Positions 8,386 through 17,464 of a DNA stretch of 64,000 bases are shown piece after piece (the stretch's first letter is position 1; each line of letters starts with the position of its first letter). A model generated the notes under the pieces. That model was not told the origin of the DNA. It was given only the letters and a program-made list of their open reading frames with translations, and searched no databases. Location of the stretch: NCBI GenBank assembly GCA_039026235.1, contig JBCCMQ010000003.1:252696-316695 (forward strand). The letters are read 5' to 3'. A program made the translations under genes and the position numbers. Origin of the DNA: JBCCMQ01 sp039026235. GTDB taxonomy: Bacteria; Pseudomonadota; Alphaproteobacteria; Rhodobacterales; Rhodobacteraceae.

Positions 8386-9360
8386 ATGCGCGTTGTTGAG
8401 ATTTCGACGCCTGGTGGGCCCGAAGTCTTGGTGCCTTCTGAACGGCCAATCCCAACACCCGAGTATGGCGAGATTCTGATCCGCGTTCGCTATGCGGGCG
8501 TTAATCGTCCCGATGTTCTGCAAAGAGGCGGCATGTACAATCCGCCGGCGGACGCGTCAGATCTTCCGGGCCTCGAAGCGGCAGGTGAGATCGCCGCCAT
8601 TGGACCCGGCGTTTCGGGACTGTCTGTCGGCGACCCTGTCTGCGCTCTGTTGCCGGGCGGCGGATATGCGGAATACGCGCTGGCGCCCGCCGCCCACGCT
8701 TTGCCCGTGCCGGCAGGAATGACCTTGCGGGACGCAGCATGCTTGCCTGAAACTTTCTTCACCGTCTGGACAAATGTCTTCATGCGCGGGCGTCTGGCAG
8801 CCGGTGAGCGCTTTTTGGTGCACGGCGGAAGCTCTGGCATCGGAACAACCGCAATCCAGCTTGCATTCGCCTTTGGCGCCCGCGTTTTTGCCACCGCCGG
8901 AAGCGCAGAGAAATGTAAGGCTTGCACCGACCTTGGCGCCGAGGCGGCCGTAAACTATCGGGAAACGGATTTCGTTGAGGTCATGAAAGCCGAAGGCGGC
9001 GCAGACGTTATCCTCGATATGGTTGGGGGCGACTATATCCAGCGCAATCTGCGGGCCCTGGCCGATGATGGCCGCCTTGTTCAAATTGCCTTCCTTGCCG
9101 GACCGAAAACAGCATTCAATTTTGCCGAACTCATGGTGCGCCGGCTGACAATCACCGGCTCCACCTTGCGGCCACAATCGGTTGCGGCCAAGGCCGAGAT
9201 TGCACGGGGGCTGCTTTCCCATGTGTGGCCGCTGCTGGAAGCGGGTCGCGTGGCGCCTGTGTTTGACAGTGCCTTTCCGCTGGACGAGGCGTCAGCGGCC
9301 CACGCCCATATGGAAGCCGGAAGTCACATCGGCAAGATTGTTCTGAAGGTTGGCGGCTAG
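8386..9360 (+). CDS. NAD(P)H quinone oxidoreductase, zinc-independent MDR family
   Basis: The 324-residue product is a medium-chain dehydrogenase/reductase of the quinone oxidoreductase/PIG3 type. An N-terminal GroES-like domain (RYAGVNRPDVLQRGGMYNPP, GLEAAGEI) is followed by an NADPH-binding Rossmann domain (FLVHGGSSGIGTTAIQLA). No zinc-binding cysteines are present in the catalytic loop, as expected for this branch. I place the start at ATG 8386, the usual family beginning MRVVEI; a GTG at 8374 behind AGGGCAGGGAA would add four residues. It converges with the RNase T2 gene, two bases apart. Confidence 0.9.
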   Translation: MRVVEISTPGGPEVLVPSERPIPTPEYGEILIRVRYAGVNRPDVLQRGGMYNPPADASDLPGLEAAGEIAAIGPGVSGLSVGDPVCALLPGGGYAEYALAPAAHALPVPAGMTLRDAACLPETFFTVWTNVFMRGRLAAGERFLVHGGSSGIGTTAIQLAFAFGARVFATAGSAEKCKACTDLGAEAAVNYRETDFVEVMKAEGGADVILDMVGGDYIQRNLRALADDGRLVQIAFLAGPKTAFNFAELMVRRLTITGSTLRPQSVAAKAEIARGLLSHVWPLLEAGRVAPVFDSAFPLDEASAAHAHMEAGSHIGKIVLKVGG

Positions 9361-9362
9361 GT

Positions 9363-10010
9363 TCAGTTGTTTGAACGCAGCGGCGGGAAACGCGCGCTGT
9401 CCTGGTTGCAGGACCGCAAAGCCGCCCCGGTGCAGGGTCGGGCGTGCAGGTCCTTGTCGAGGCAAATTCGCACTTCGGCAATGCGTCCGGCCGAACAGGT
9501 TACGACCAGATCAGTCGGGTTGAGGTCTGAATTCTCTTCCAGAAAAGCGGCCTCTATCACGTCTGGGTCAATCTGTACCGGGTCCGAAAGTTGCCTCAAC
9601 ACGTCCGGGCGCGTCACGCTTTCGTATGCGTTGCGCGCCTGCTGAAAGTAGTCTCCGGCGCTGAGGCCGGAACACCGTCCGTGTTTTTTCCACTGATACC
9701 AAGCCAGGCCACCCGAGCCCATGATATCGGCCATGGACGCGGTCATGCTGCGGGACGGATCGGCCTTATCGGTTGGGCAGTCGCTGGGCCAGCCGTCAAG
9801 GTACTGAGGCCAAAGACCATGCAATGACCAGCCCAGATCAGACCGGGCATCACATTGGGCAGCATCGCGCGTGTCTCCTTCCTTTTCGCACCAACTGGGC
9901 GACCAACTGAGTGCCAAAAGGTAATAGTCGAAATCACCGGCCTCGTCCCCGGCCGCGTTGACCACGGAGGCCGAGAGCGAAAGCCAAAGAGCGATAAACG
10001 TCCTGCGCAT
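9363..10010 (-). CDS. Secreted RNase T2-family protein with altered second active-site block
   Basis: The 215-residue protein carries a Sec signal peptide (about residues 1-19, cleavage after VVNA) and the RNase T2 fold. The first catalytic block is intact (LHGLWPQ, His64). The second block reads AWYQWKKHGRC (His110): the residues that are His and Glu in the fungal and plant enzymes (EHEYNKHG type) are Tyr105 and Gln106 here. Several Cys residues fit the disulfides of the family. The likely site of action is the periplasm. It may retain weak RNase activity through the two histidines, or bind RNA only. An upstream in-frame start gives no signal peptide. Confidence 0.88.
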   Translation of the reverse strand: MRRTFIALWLSLSASVVNAAGDEAGDFDYYLLALSWSPSWCEKEGDTRDAAQCDARSDLGWSLHGLWPQYLDGWPSDCPTDKADPSRSMTASMADIMGSGGLAWYQWKKHGRCSGLSAGDYFQQARNAYESVTRPDVLRQLSDPVQIDPDVIEAAFLEENSDLNPTDLVVTCSAGRIAEVRICLDKDLHARPCTGAALRSCNQDSARFPPLRSNN

Positions 10011-10144
10011 TAGCTCTTTTCCTCGTTCATCGAAGTGACTATATACGCGGAACTTCCCCGAAATCGCGGAACAGGTCCAGTGGACCAGCGGATTTCCCGG
10101 CTGCAGCAGATATGTTGGCCGCCGAACGCACAAGGAGATGACAT

Positions 10145-10888
10145 ATGGCCAAACCAATCATGGCAAAGGCGACCGCAGTTTGGCTGGTGGACAATACGAC
10201 CCTGACCTTCAAGCAGATCGCGGACTTCTGCGGTTTGCACGAGCTAGAGGTTCAAGGCATCGCCGACGGCGATGTGGCCACCGGTGTCAAAGGATTTGAT
10301 CCCATCGCCAACAACCAGCTGGAACCTGAGCAGATCGAGCTTGGGGAAAAGGATCCGCTTCACAAGCTGAAACTGAAGTTCAATGCCGCCGCCGTTGGCG
10401 AGGAAAAGCGCAGGGGGCCGCGCTATACACCATTGTCAAAGCGCCAGGACCGACCGGCCTCGATCCTGTGGTTGGTCAAATTTCATCCCGAACTGACTGA
10501 CACGCAGATATCGAAGCTGGTGGGGACAACGAAACCGACCATCCAGTCGATCCGCGAACGTACGCATTGGAATATCTCTAACATCCAGCCGATTGATCCG
10601 GTGGCCCTTGGACTGTGCAAGCAGACCGAATTGGACGCGGCGGTCCAGAAGGCCGCTGCGCGCAAGGCGCGCGAGGGCGATCTGATGTCCGATGATGAAC
10701 GCCGCAAGCTCGTGTCGACGGAGCAGTCGCTCGCTGCGGACCCCGAACCAAAGATTCCAACGGCCATCTCTGGGCTTGAGACATTCACTCTGACCGGCGA
10801 TGATGACACGCGCGAGGAAGCCCCCATCGACGCGGATAGTTTCTTCAACCTTCCCGGTGACGGCGGCGAAGAAGATCCGCGCGACTAG
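10145..10888 (+). CDS. trcR: DUF1013 / TrcR-type cell-cycle transcriptional regulator
   Basis: The 247-residue cytoplasmic protein belongs to DUF1013, the family named TrcR in alphaproteobacteria. The N-terminal region MAKPIMAKATAVWLVDNTTL and the following TFKQIADFCGLHELEV form a helix-turn-helix-like unit, a second one lies near FHPELTDTQISKLVGTTKPT, and the C-terminus is acidic and likely disordered. The ribosome site AAGGAG sits seven bases before the ATG. It is divergent from the RNase T2 gene with 134 bp between starts. Family assignment is strong; direct targets in this organism are not visible. Confidence 0.9.
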   Translation: MAKPIMAKATAVWLVDNTTLTFKQIADFCGLHELEVQGIADGDVATGVKGFDPIANNQLEPEQIELGEKDPLHKLKLKFNAAAVGEEKRRGPRYTPLSKRQDRPASILWLVKFHPELTDTQISKLVGTTKPTIQSIRERTHWNISNIQPIDPVALGLCKQTELDAAVQKAAARKAREGDLMSDDERRKLVSTEQSLAADPEPKIPTAISGLETFTLTGDDDTREEAPIDADSFFNLPGDGGEEDPRD

Positions 10889-10958
10889 GTCCTTCTGGGG
10901 CGGAATTCGGCGCCAATGCTCGGAACTGGTGGGTGTTGAGACCTAGGAGACCTGACAG

Positions 10959-12098
10959 ATGCGCATAGCGGTTGTTGGCGCGGGAATGATTGGCACGGCG
11001 GCAGCGCGTCATCTGGCAGAGCTTGGGCACAAGGTCGCTTTGATCGGCCCGCCAGAGCCAGAGAACAAAGGCCAGCATCGAGGTGTTTTCGCCAGTCACT
11101 ACGACGAGGGGCGCATTACGCGGCAGCTGGATGCACGACCCTTTTGGGCGACTGTCAGCCAGCGATCCATCGCCCGGTACCGGGCCCTTGAAAAGGCCAG
11201 TGGTATCGCCTTCTTCATGGAATGCGGCAGCCTGATTGCAGGCCCTTCGGATGGAGAATTCCTGCGCATGATCGATGTGCAGCGGCAATCGGACAACGTC
11301 CCCTGCCGCCGCCTTGTGGGTCCGGATCTTGACGGTGCTTTCCCCTACTTCTCTGTTCCAGATGGCAGCGCGGCCTTTTTTGAACCTAAGGATGCCGGGT
11401 TCGTAAATCCCCGCGCATTGGTTCGGGCGCAACTCAGATCTGCCGCGAACGCAGGTGCTGAGCATGTCGTCGCGACGGCCAATGGCATCCACGAGGCACC
11501 CAGCGCCATACGGATTGACACGTCAGAGGGCACCGTTGAGGCCGATCATGTGATCGTCGCCGCCGGTGCTTACGCCTCAGATCTGCTCGGAGATCGGCTG
11601 GAGCTGACGGTTCATGCCCGGACGATTTTCTTTCTTCGGGTCGAGGGTGAGGAACTTGAGCGTCTGTCCAAGATGCCGACGATCATCTTGGATTACTGCG
11701 ATGGCACCGACATTTATGCCTTGCCGCCGATCCGCTATCCCGATGGCGCCCATTACATCAAGATTGGCGGCGACCCGACGGACCGTCCACTGTCTGGGTC
11801 GGACGACATTGGCGCTTGGTTCCGTTCGGGCGGGGATCCTATGATCGCGGCGCTTCTCGAAGAAAAGCTGCGCGGTCTCATGCCGGGCATTCAAGGAGCG
11901 GGCAGCCATCATTCAGCCTGCGTCACGACCTACACCGCAGAAAACATGCCCGCGATCAGACGGATGTCGGACCGTGTCACAGTTGCCGCAGCCGGCTGCG
12001 GACGCGGCGCCAAATGCTCGGATGAGCTTGGGCGGCTGGCAGCCCTCTGCGCCACCGGGGTCCGTGAGGATCCGCTTCTTTCCGCGCTGGCGGCTTGA
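10959..12098 (+). CDS. FAD-dependent amine oxidase of the DAO / sarcosine-oxidase type
   Basis: This 379-residue flavoprotein starts with an ADP-binding motif (MRIAVVGAGMIGTAAARHLA), then SHYDEGRITRQLD, and resembles monomeric sarcosine/N-methyltryptophan oxidases. Near the end, HHSACVTTYTAENMPAI places a cysteine where these enzymes attach FAD covalently, followed by the GCGRGAKCSDELG stretch equivalent to the conserved GHGFK segment. Phe-Lys of that segment is replaced by Ala-Lys, so substrate may differ. The ATG follows a CTAGGAGACCTGACAG ribosome site. It stands alone, convergent with recR. Confidence 0.85.
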   Translation: MRIAVVGAGMIGTAAARHLAELGHKVALIGPPEPENKGQHRGVFASHYDEGRITRQLDARPFWATVSQRSIARYRALEKASGIAFFMECGSLIAGPSDGEFLRMIDVQRQSDNVPCRRLVGPDLDGAFPYFSVPDGSAAFFEPKDAGFVNPRALVRAQLRSAANAGAEHVVATANGIHEAPSAIRIDTSEGTVEADHVIVAAGAYASDLLGDRLELTVHARTIFFLRVEGEELERLSKMPTIILDYCDGTDIYALPPIRYPDGAHYIKIGGDPTDRPLSGSDDIGAWFRSGGDPMIAALLEEKLRGLMPGIQGAGSHHSACVTTYTAENMPAIRRMSDRVTVAAAGCGRGAKCSDELGRLAALCATGVREDPLLSALAA

Positions 12099-12182
12099 GG
12101 TAATTCTCCGTCTACAGCAGACGCTCTGAAAATGGGTCGAGTGGCGCGGCGTTTACGACCGTTGTGACAGACATAATTGCGT

Positions 12183-12779
12183 CTAAAGCGTCCTGCGCGC
12201 GCTTAGTGCCGCTGAGATCGTACCGTCATCCAGGTAGTCCAGTTCTCCACCGATGGGTACGCCCTGCGCCAGCGATGTGACCTTAATGTCGGGGCCGATC
12301 TGATCGGCAATGTAGTGCGCTGTCGTTTGGCCATCGACGGTTGCTGCCAGGGCCAGGATGACCTCGGTCACGTTCTCAGCGACGATCCGGTCCAGCAATT
12401 TGGGTATCCGCAGGTCTTCGGGACCGATGGCATCGAGCGCCGACAGAGTTCCGCCAAGCACGTGATAGCGTCCGCGAAACACCTGCGCCCGTTCCATTGC
12501 CCACAGGTCGGCCACATCTTCGACGACGCAAATCTGGCCGTTTGCCCGCGCCTCTGACGCACAAATTGGGCAGATATCTTCCGTGGCGATATTGCCGCAA
12601 TTCAGGCATTCGCGGGCAGTTTCGGCAACCGTCTTCATGGCCTGAGAAAGCGGCAACAGCACCTTGCCGCGCTTGGCCACTAGAAAAAGCACGGCGCGAC
12701 GCGCCGACCGCGGGCCGAGCCCCGGCAACCGGGCCATCAGGTCAATCAGTTCCTCGATTTCGCTAGGAACGTCCGACAT
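12183..12779 (-). CDS. recR: Recombination mediator protein RecR
   Basis: RecR (198 residues) forms ring-shaped tetramers with RecO/RecF partners to load RecA on gapped DNA. Visible are the helix-hairpin-helix segment (LPGLGPRSARRAVLFLV), a four-cysteine zinc module (CLNCGNIATEDICPIC) and the Toprim domain (CVVEDVADLWAMER through GVPIGGELDYLDDGT). Length is standard. It lies 3 bp after ybaB, and its likely partner recO is also in this window at 56454. Last gene of the dnaX-ybaB-recR operon. Confidence 0.97.
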   Translation of the reverse strand: MSDVPSEIEELIDLMARLPGLGPRSARRAVLFLVAKRGKVLLPLSQAMKTVAETARECLNCGNIATEDICPICASEARANGQICVVEDVADLWAMERAQVFRGRYHVLGGTLSALDAIGPEDLRIPKLLDRIVAENVTEVILALAATVDGQTTAHYIADQIGPDIKVTSLAQGVPIGGELDYLDDGTISAALSARRTL

Positions 12780-12782
12780 AGC

Positions 12783-13127
12783 CTAAAACGGCAGCTTCAT
12801 TCCCGGAGGTAGGCCCAGGCCTTCGGTCAGCTTTGCCATCTCTTCCTGGGACCGCGCGGCCGCTTTCGCCTGTGCGTCCTTGATCGCGGCGAGGATAAGA
12901 TCCTCGACGACTTCCTTCTCGTCGGGATCGAAAATGGATGGGTCGATGCGGATCCCCGTCAACTGACCCTTGGCCGTGGCGGTCACGACCACCAGCCCGG
13001 CGCCTGCTTCGCCGGTTACGGTGATTGTCTCCAGGCTGTCCTGCATCTGGGCCATCTTGTCCTGCATTTCCTGGGCAGCCTTCATCATCTTCGACATGTC
13101 GCCCAGCCCGCCGAGCCCTTTGAACAT
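12783..13127 (-). CDS. ybaB: YbaB/EbfC nucleoid-associated protein
   Basis: The 114-residue protein is a YbaB/EbfC family DNA-binding dimer found next to recR and dnaX in most bacteria. It starts MFKGLGGLGDMSKMMKAAQE, a Met-rich amphipathic helix, continues with QMQDKMAQMQDSLETITVTG, and contains the conserved basic/acidic strand core (GAGLVVVTATAKGQL). It sits 27 bp after dnaX and 3 bp before recR, so translation is probably coupled. Confidence 0.95.
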   Translation of the reverse strand: MFKGLGGLGDMSKMMKAAQEMQDKMAQMQDSLETITVTGEAGAGLVVVTATAKGQLTGIRIDPSIFDPDEKEVVEDLILAAIKDAQAKAAARSQEEMAKLTEGLGLPPGMKLPF

Positions 13128-13154
13128 AGCTTGGTTCCCCTTTTCGGTTCCGGA

Positions 13155-14921
13155 TCAGTCCTCTTCGAACGGATCCCATTCCTCATCAACCTCTGGCAGC
13201 GCTTGAACGGCGGCCTCGTCGGCAAGCGCGTCCGGCGTGCGAATTGCATCAATCTTCGCGCCGGGGAAGGCTTCAAGCACGCCGGCAACCGCCGGATGTC
13301 TCCTCGCTTTGTCCTTTAGGGCCAGTTCCGCTGCATCACGCTCTTCCACAATACTTGGCGCGCCGCCGCCTGATACAACCGAGACGCCCCACCGAACCCC
13401 GGTCCAAACCTGCAACCTCTGGGCAAGTGTTGCGGCCAAAGACGATTGAGCCTCCGGCGCCAATTCGAACTCTATGCGGCCGGGCACGTAGCGTACGAGG
13501 CGCACGCCTTTCTCGACTTCAACCAAGAGTTTGACGTCACGGTTCGCGCGGATCAATGCGATGACATCCGAAAATCGCTGGTAGTGGGCAAGCGATGTGT
13601 CGTGGTGACTTTCCGGCGCCGGCTGTGTGCTGACGGATGCATGGGATCTTAATGTGCGGGGTGCTGGATCCGGGCGTGCGTCGACCGCCTGTGTCACCTG
13701 AGCGCCCGCCAGAGGGCTTGGTTTTGGACTTCCTGCAGGCGAAGCCGGTGCCGGGCTGTCCTTTAGCTTGCGCACCAGATCCTCGGGCGAGGGGAGATCG
13801 GCGACATGCGTCAGTCGGATCACGGCCATTTCCGCCGCCATCATTGCATTGGGCGCCGTTGAAACCTCTTCGATCGATTTCAAAAGCATCTGCCAAGCGC
13901 GGGCCAGAACGCGCATCCGCAGCGCCTCGGTCAGGCTCGCTCCGCGGATCCGTTCATCGGGTGAGATGGTCGGGTCGGCCATGGCATCGGGCGTGATCTG
14001 GCAGACCGATAGCCAATGGGTGACTTCGGCGAGATCGCGCAAGATGGCCAGCGGGTCCGCTCCATCGGCGTATTGGCTAGAGAGTTCGGCCAACGCTTCA
14101 GCGGCGCGACCGGCCATGATATGCTCGAACAAATCCAGAATGCGACCGCGGTCAGCCAGCCCAAGCATTGCACGCACCTGATCCGCCGTCGTCTCACCGG
14201 CGCCATGGCTGATCGCCTGATCCAGCAGGCTTATGGCGTCACGGGCTGATCCTTCGGCCGCGCGGGTTATCAGCGCCAAGGCGGGTTCGGATATCTCGGC
14301 CTTCTCGGCCTTGGCGATATTGGCGAGCAACTCCATCATCACTTCCGGCTCAATCCTGCGCAGATCAAAACGCTGACAACGCGACAGAACCGTGACCGGC
14401 ACTTTTCGGATTTCCGTCGTCGCGAAGATGAACTTGACGTGTTTCGGTGGCTCTTCGAGTGTCTTCAGCAACGCATTGAAGGCGCTGGTCGACAGCATGT
14501 GCACTTCGTCGATGATGTAGATCTTGAACCGGGCAGAGGCCGGCGCGTACTGGACCGAGGCGATGATGTTGTCGCGCACATCATTGACGCCGGTCTGGCT
14601 CGCGCCGTCCATTTCAAGCACGTCCACATGCCGACCTTCAGCAATCGCACGGCAGTGCTCGCACTCTCCGCATGGTTCGGTTGTGGGACCGCCCTTGCCA
14701 TCTGTGCCAATACAGTTGATCCCCTTAGCAATGATCCGCGCGGTGGTGGTTTTGCCGGTCCCACGTATGCCAGTCAGGATAAAAGCCTGGGCAATCCGAT
14801 CCGCTTTGAATGCGTTTGCCAGGGTGCGCACCATGGCCTCTTGCCCGTACAGGTCCGCAAAGCTTGCGGGCCGGTATTTGCGCGCAAGAACTTGATAGCC
14901 AGGCGGTTCAGATTGGGACAT
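13155..14921 (-). CDS. dnaX: DNA polymerase III subunits gamma/tau
   Basis: DnaX (588 residues) is the clamp-loader ATPase of the replisome. The Walker A motif (TGIRGTGKTTTARIIAKG), zinc module (CGECEHC), Walker B (DEVHMLS) and the sensor/arginine-finger SRC are all present in the first 200 residues, then the oligomerisation domain and a Pro/Ala-rich linker leading to a tau-type C-terminus ending in acidic residues. I use the ATG at 14921 (MSQSEPPGYQVLARKYRPAS), the usual start; a longer frame to 15011 has no family match. I see no A-rich slippery heptamer, so a frameshifted gamma form is not indicated. Confidence 0.96.
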   Translation of the reverse strand: MSQSEPPGYQVLARKYRPASFADLYGQEAMVRTLANAFKADRIAQAFILTGIRGTGKTTTARIIAKGINCIGTDGKGGPTTEPCGECEHCRAIAEGRHVDVLEMDGASQTGVNDVRDNIIASVQYAPASARFKIYIIDEVHMLSTSAFNALLKTLEEPPKHVKFIFATTEIRKVPVTVLSRCQRFDLRRIEPEVMMELLANIAKAEKAEISEPALALITRAAEGSARDAISLLDQAISHGAGETTADQVRAMLGLADRGRILDLFEHIMAGRAAEALAELSSQYADGADPLAILRDLAEVTHWLSVCQITPDAMADPTISPDERIRGASLTEALRMRVLARAWQMLLKSIEEVSTAPNAMMAAEMAVIRLTHVADLPSPEDLVRKLKDSPAPASPAGSPKPSPLAGAQVTQAVDARPDPAPRTLRSHASVSTQPAPESHHDTSLAHYQRFSDVIALIRANRDVKLLVEVEKGVRLVRYVPGRIEFELAPEAQSSLAATLAQRLQVWTGVRWGVSVVSGGGAPSIVEERDAAELALKDKARRHPAVAGVLEAFPGAKIDAIRTPDALADEAAVQALPEVDEEWDPFEED

Positions 14922-15153
14922 TGAGACTCTGACGAAGATGGTCGGTGCCAACACTACGACCCCGCCACGATGTCGTCCAGCGCCCATAAGCCCATTGCCA
15001 GCCGCTGGCACGGGTTCTATTCTGATCGCGCCGAACGGGAGGCAACCGGATCCGCGGAAAGCTCTTCAAGCACCCTTCGAGACTGCAAATACCCTTGTGG
15101 TTTTTTCCAAGCCCGAATTGGCGGATCGGCGGGCAGGTTTTGGAGGAAACCCC

Positions 15154-16695
15154 ATGATCGAAAAGATCAATAAACTCCGTCGTCAGGCCAAAGCTCTGCG
15201 GAAGGATATTTCCGGCGGCGAGCCGTTGGCACGCAAGCGGGTGCTTGATGTCCTGCCGGAAGCTTTAGAGGCTCTGCCCCTTAAACATGCCGATGCCCTG
15301 CATGTCGTCGCGCGCGAACAGGGCCACAAAAGCTGGCCGCGCCTGAAAGCGTCGCTTGAAACGGCAGCGTTGGATCGTTCGGCAAAGGCCGAAAAGCTCA
15401 AACTCGCGCTCTTTACCGGGAACCGACGCCATTTAGAGGCTATCTTGGCCGCGGCGCCGGACATCGCCGGCGACAACCTTGGCCTTGCCTGCGCGCTCTA
15501 TCGGACGGATCTTATTGCAGCGGCGCTGGAGAAGGACCGGTTGCTGGCCACCAGGCTTGTTGGCGTTCGAACACCGCTGTTGCACCTGTGTTTTTCCAGA
15601 TTTCACCTGATGGGTGGTGCGATTGCAGACGCCACGGCAGTTGCCGGGTTACTAGTTGCCGCCGGTGCCAGCGTCGACGAAAGCTATCCCTCTGAGCCGG
15701 GATCAGATCATCGCTTGTCGGCGCTTTACGGCGCCTTGGGACATGCGCAGAATCTTGAGCTTGCAAAGTGGCTGCTAGAACGCGGTGCCAACCCCGACGA
15801 TGACGAGTCGCTCTATCATTCGACCGAATTGGGCCACCACGAAGGTTTGAAACTGCTTTTGAGGCACGGCGCCCGTCCGGGTGGCACGAGTGCCCTTCCA
15901 CGGGCACTCGATTTCAACGATTTTGGCGCGGTCCAACTGCTTTTGGACGCTGGCGCGGACCCAAATGAAGGTTGGGTAGAACATCCCTCGGGTCAACCAT
16001 CGGGCCTTTTGCCTGCATTGCACCAGGCCGCGCGCCGGATGTGTTCGGCGGAGATCGCTGAGCTGCTCTTACAGAACGGCGCAGATCCGACATTGAGCTA
16101 TCAGGGTCATACAGCCTACGCTTTTGCGCGGGTCTACGGCAACGTCGCCGTGGCCCAAGCGATTGAGGCCTCAGCCGGGGCTTTGCCGTTATCGCCGGTC
16201 GAGCATACGATCGCACGCGCTGTCGAAGGGACGGCCAGCGCCCAAGACCGCATCGACGTGGCGTCTCTTTCGGATGAACTTCAACGACTGCTGACCCGGC
16301 TCGTCTGGCAGGAAGGCACGCTTCCGGCGCTACAGCGTCTGGTCGCCATTGGCTTTGATCCGGATCAGACCGACGAAATGGGCACACCGCCCGTGCAGCT
16401 TGCCGGTTGGGAAGGGATGCCCGACAAGATGGCCTTCTTTCTCACGCTGGGCCCGGATATTGATTTCGTAAACGGTTATGGCGGAACACTTTTTTCCACC
16501 GTCCTGCATGGCTCCGAGAACTGTCCGCAGCGTGCGGAACGCGATCACATCGGATGTATGCGCCTGGCGTTGGAAGCTGGAGCCAAAATTCCTCGGGCGG
16601 CTATTGATGGTGCAGTCGATGACGAAATGGCGGCCTTTCTTGAGGACTGGGCCGAGGCACAACCCGGCCAGGTTGTCGAAGACGGACCGTGGTAG
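15154..16695 (+). CDS. Ankyrin-repeat protein, cytoplasmic
   Basis: The 513-residue protein has no signal peptide. After a Lys/Arg-rich first 40 residues (MIEKINKLRRQAKALRKDIS) and a short helical module, it carries several ankyrin-like repeats between about residues 90 and 350 (for example ELAKWLLERGANPDDDE, GLKLLLRHGARPG, AVQLLLDAGADPNEG, EIAELLLQNGADPTLSYQ) and a further divergent one near the end. Ankyrin repeats bind proteins; no enzyme domain is visible. The ATG at 15154 has GGAGG six to eight bases upstream, much better than the longer frame from 14938. It is divergent from dnaX with no partner gene nearby. Confidence 0.8.
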   Translation: MIEKINKLRRQAKALRKDISGGEPLARKRVLDVLPEALEALPLKHADALHVVAREQGHKSWPRLKASLETAALDRSAKAEKLKLALFTGNRRHLEAILAAAPDIAGDNLGLACALYRTDLIAAALEKDRLLATRLVGVRTPLLHLCFSRFHLMGGAIADATAVAGLLVAAGASVDESYPSEPGSDHRLSALYGALGHAQNLELAKWLLERGANPDDDESLYHSTELGHHEGLKLLLRHGARPGGTSALPRALDFNDFGAVQLLLDAGADPNEGWVEHPSGQPSGLLPALHQAARRMCSAEIAELLLQNGADPTLSYQGHTAYAFARVYGNVAVAQAIEASAGALPLSPVEHTIARAVEGTASAQDRIDVASLSDELQRLLTRLVWQEGTLPALQRLVAIGFDPDQTDEMGTPPVQLAGWEGMPDKMAFFLTLGPDIDFVNGYGGTLFSTVLHGSENCPQRAERDHIGCMRLALEAGAKIPRAAIDGAVDDEMAAFLEDWAEAQPGQVVEDGPW

Positions 16696-16778
16696 GCTTA
16701 AGCCTTGCAAAAATGCAACGATCCGGCACGGTGCGCGACGCGTCGTGCCGAGTTACGGTCCGTTAACCCCTTGTTAAG

Positions 16779-16790
16779 TCTTACGTAAGA
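16779..16790. promoter_or_regulatory. Perfect 12-bp palindrome upstream of a small membrane protein gene
   Basis: TCTTACGTAAGA is a perfect palindrome 52 bp before the ATG at 16842, in an AT-rich patch typical of promoters. It could be an operator for a dimeric regulator; no regulator gene is adjacent. Confidence 0.35.
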
Positions 16791-16841
16791 AAGCTGTTAG
16801 CGCGACGGGACTATGGGGTTGAGGCAACGCAAGGATGCCGC

Positions 16842-17294
16842 ATGTACGATTTTCAATCGTATGCCCCGCTCGTATTGACCCAGCGAGACCGACGCGTCTC
16901 GGGCTGGCAAAGAACGCTTTTGTCACGGCCAAGCGCCTTCCTGGCCTACTGCGGTCTCTGGGTGTCAGTTTTCATTTATGCCGTTTGCTCTGGCGTGGTG
17001 GCGAGCTTTAGCGCGCCGGGTGCGCTTTGGGCACTGGACCGAGTGCTTCCCTTGCAGGTCGTTGCCGGGGTGGTCGCTTTGGCCGTGTTCTTTGCCGGTA
17101 AACAGTTTCGCGCCGGCAGCCCCTATCGTCTGGTCGCTCGGGTTCCCATCGTCGTCAGCATGATCAGTGTCTTACTGTCGCTGGGATGGGCGGCAACGCT
17201 CGTGGATCAGCAGCGGGCGCTGCCCTTTGAGGCGCCGATTTCGACGCCCGTGCCGGAAGCCTCAGACGACATTGATCTGACCACGTCTGTCTGA
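16842..17294 (+). CDS. Small membrane protein of unknown function
   Basis: The 150-residue protein begins MYDFQSYAPLVLTQRDRRVS and contains three predicted membrane helices at about residues 32-58, 65-85 and 100-120, then a short acidic tail (ASDDIDLTTSV). I do not recognise a named family. Base composition and codon use look like its neighbours, so it is probably native. It is followed directly by the convergent SRP RNA gene. Function unknown. Confidence 0.6.
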   Translation: MYDFQSYAPLVLTQRDRRVSGWQRTLLSRPSAFLAYCGLWVSVFIYAVCSGVVASFSAPGALWALDRVLPLQVVAGVVALAVFFAGKQFRAGSPYRLVARVPIVVSMISVLLSLGWAATLVDQQRALPFEAPISTPVPEASDDIDLTTSV

Positions 17295-17323
17295 AGCAAA
17301 GCTCCCAAAGCCGGTGAAAAGGT

Positions 17324-17417
17324 GAGAGGCTGGACAACGACCCAAGCGGGGCTCGTTACGGCTGCTTCCTTCCGGACCTGACCGGGTTGGCGAGGTGCCT
17401 GCCCGCGCCAACCTCTC
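17324..17417 (-). ncRNA. ffs: Signal recognition particle 4.5S RNA
   Basis: The minus strand contains GGTCAGGTCCGGAAGGAAGC followed by AGCC, the invariant domain IV loop that binds Ffh. The ends pair as GAGAGGTTGG with CCAGCCTCTC, giving a single long hairpin of about 94 bases, the size of bacterial 4.5S RNA. TTTTC follows the 3' end after three bases. Together with Ffh it targets nascent membrane proteins. Ends are set by the outermost pairing and could shift by a few bases. Confidence 0.93.
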
Positions 17418-17464
17418 GATCCTTAGATATGCCCATTGATCCACCGGTGCAAGACCGGGTCAGT

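Noticed and set aside
13155..14921. Programmed frameshift site in dnaX
   Set aside because: No A6G or similar slippery run with a following hairpin was seen.
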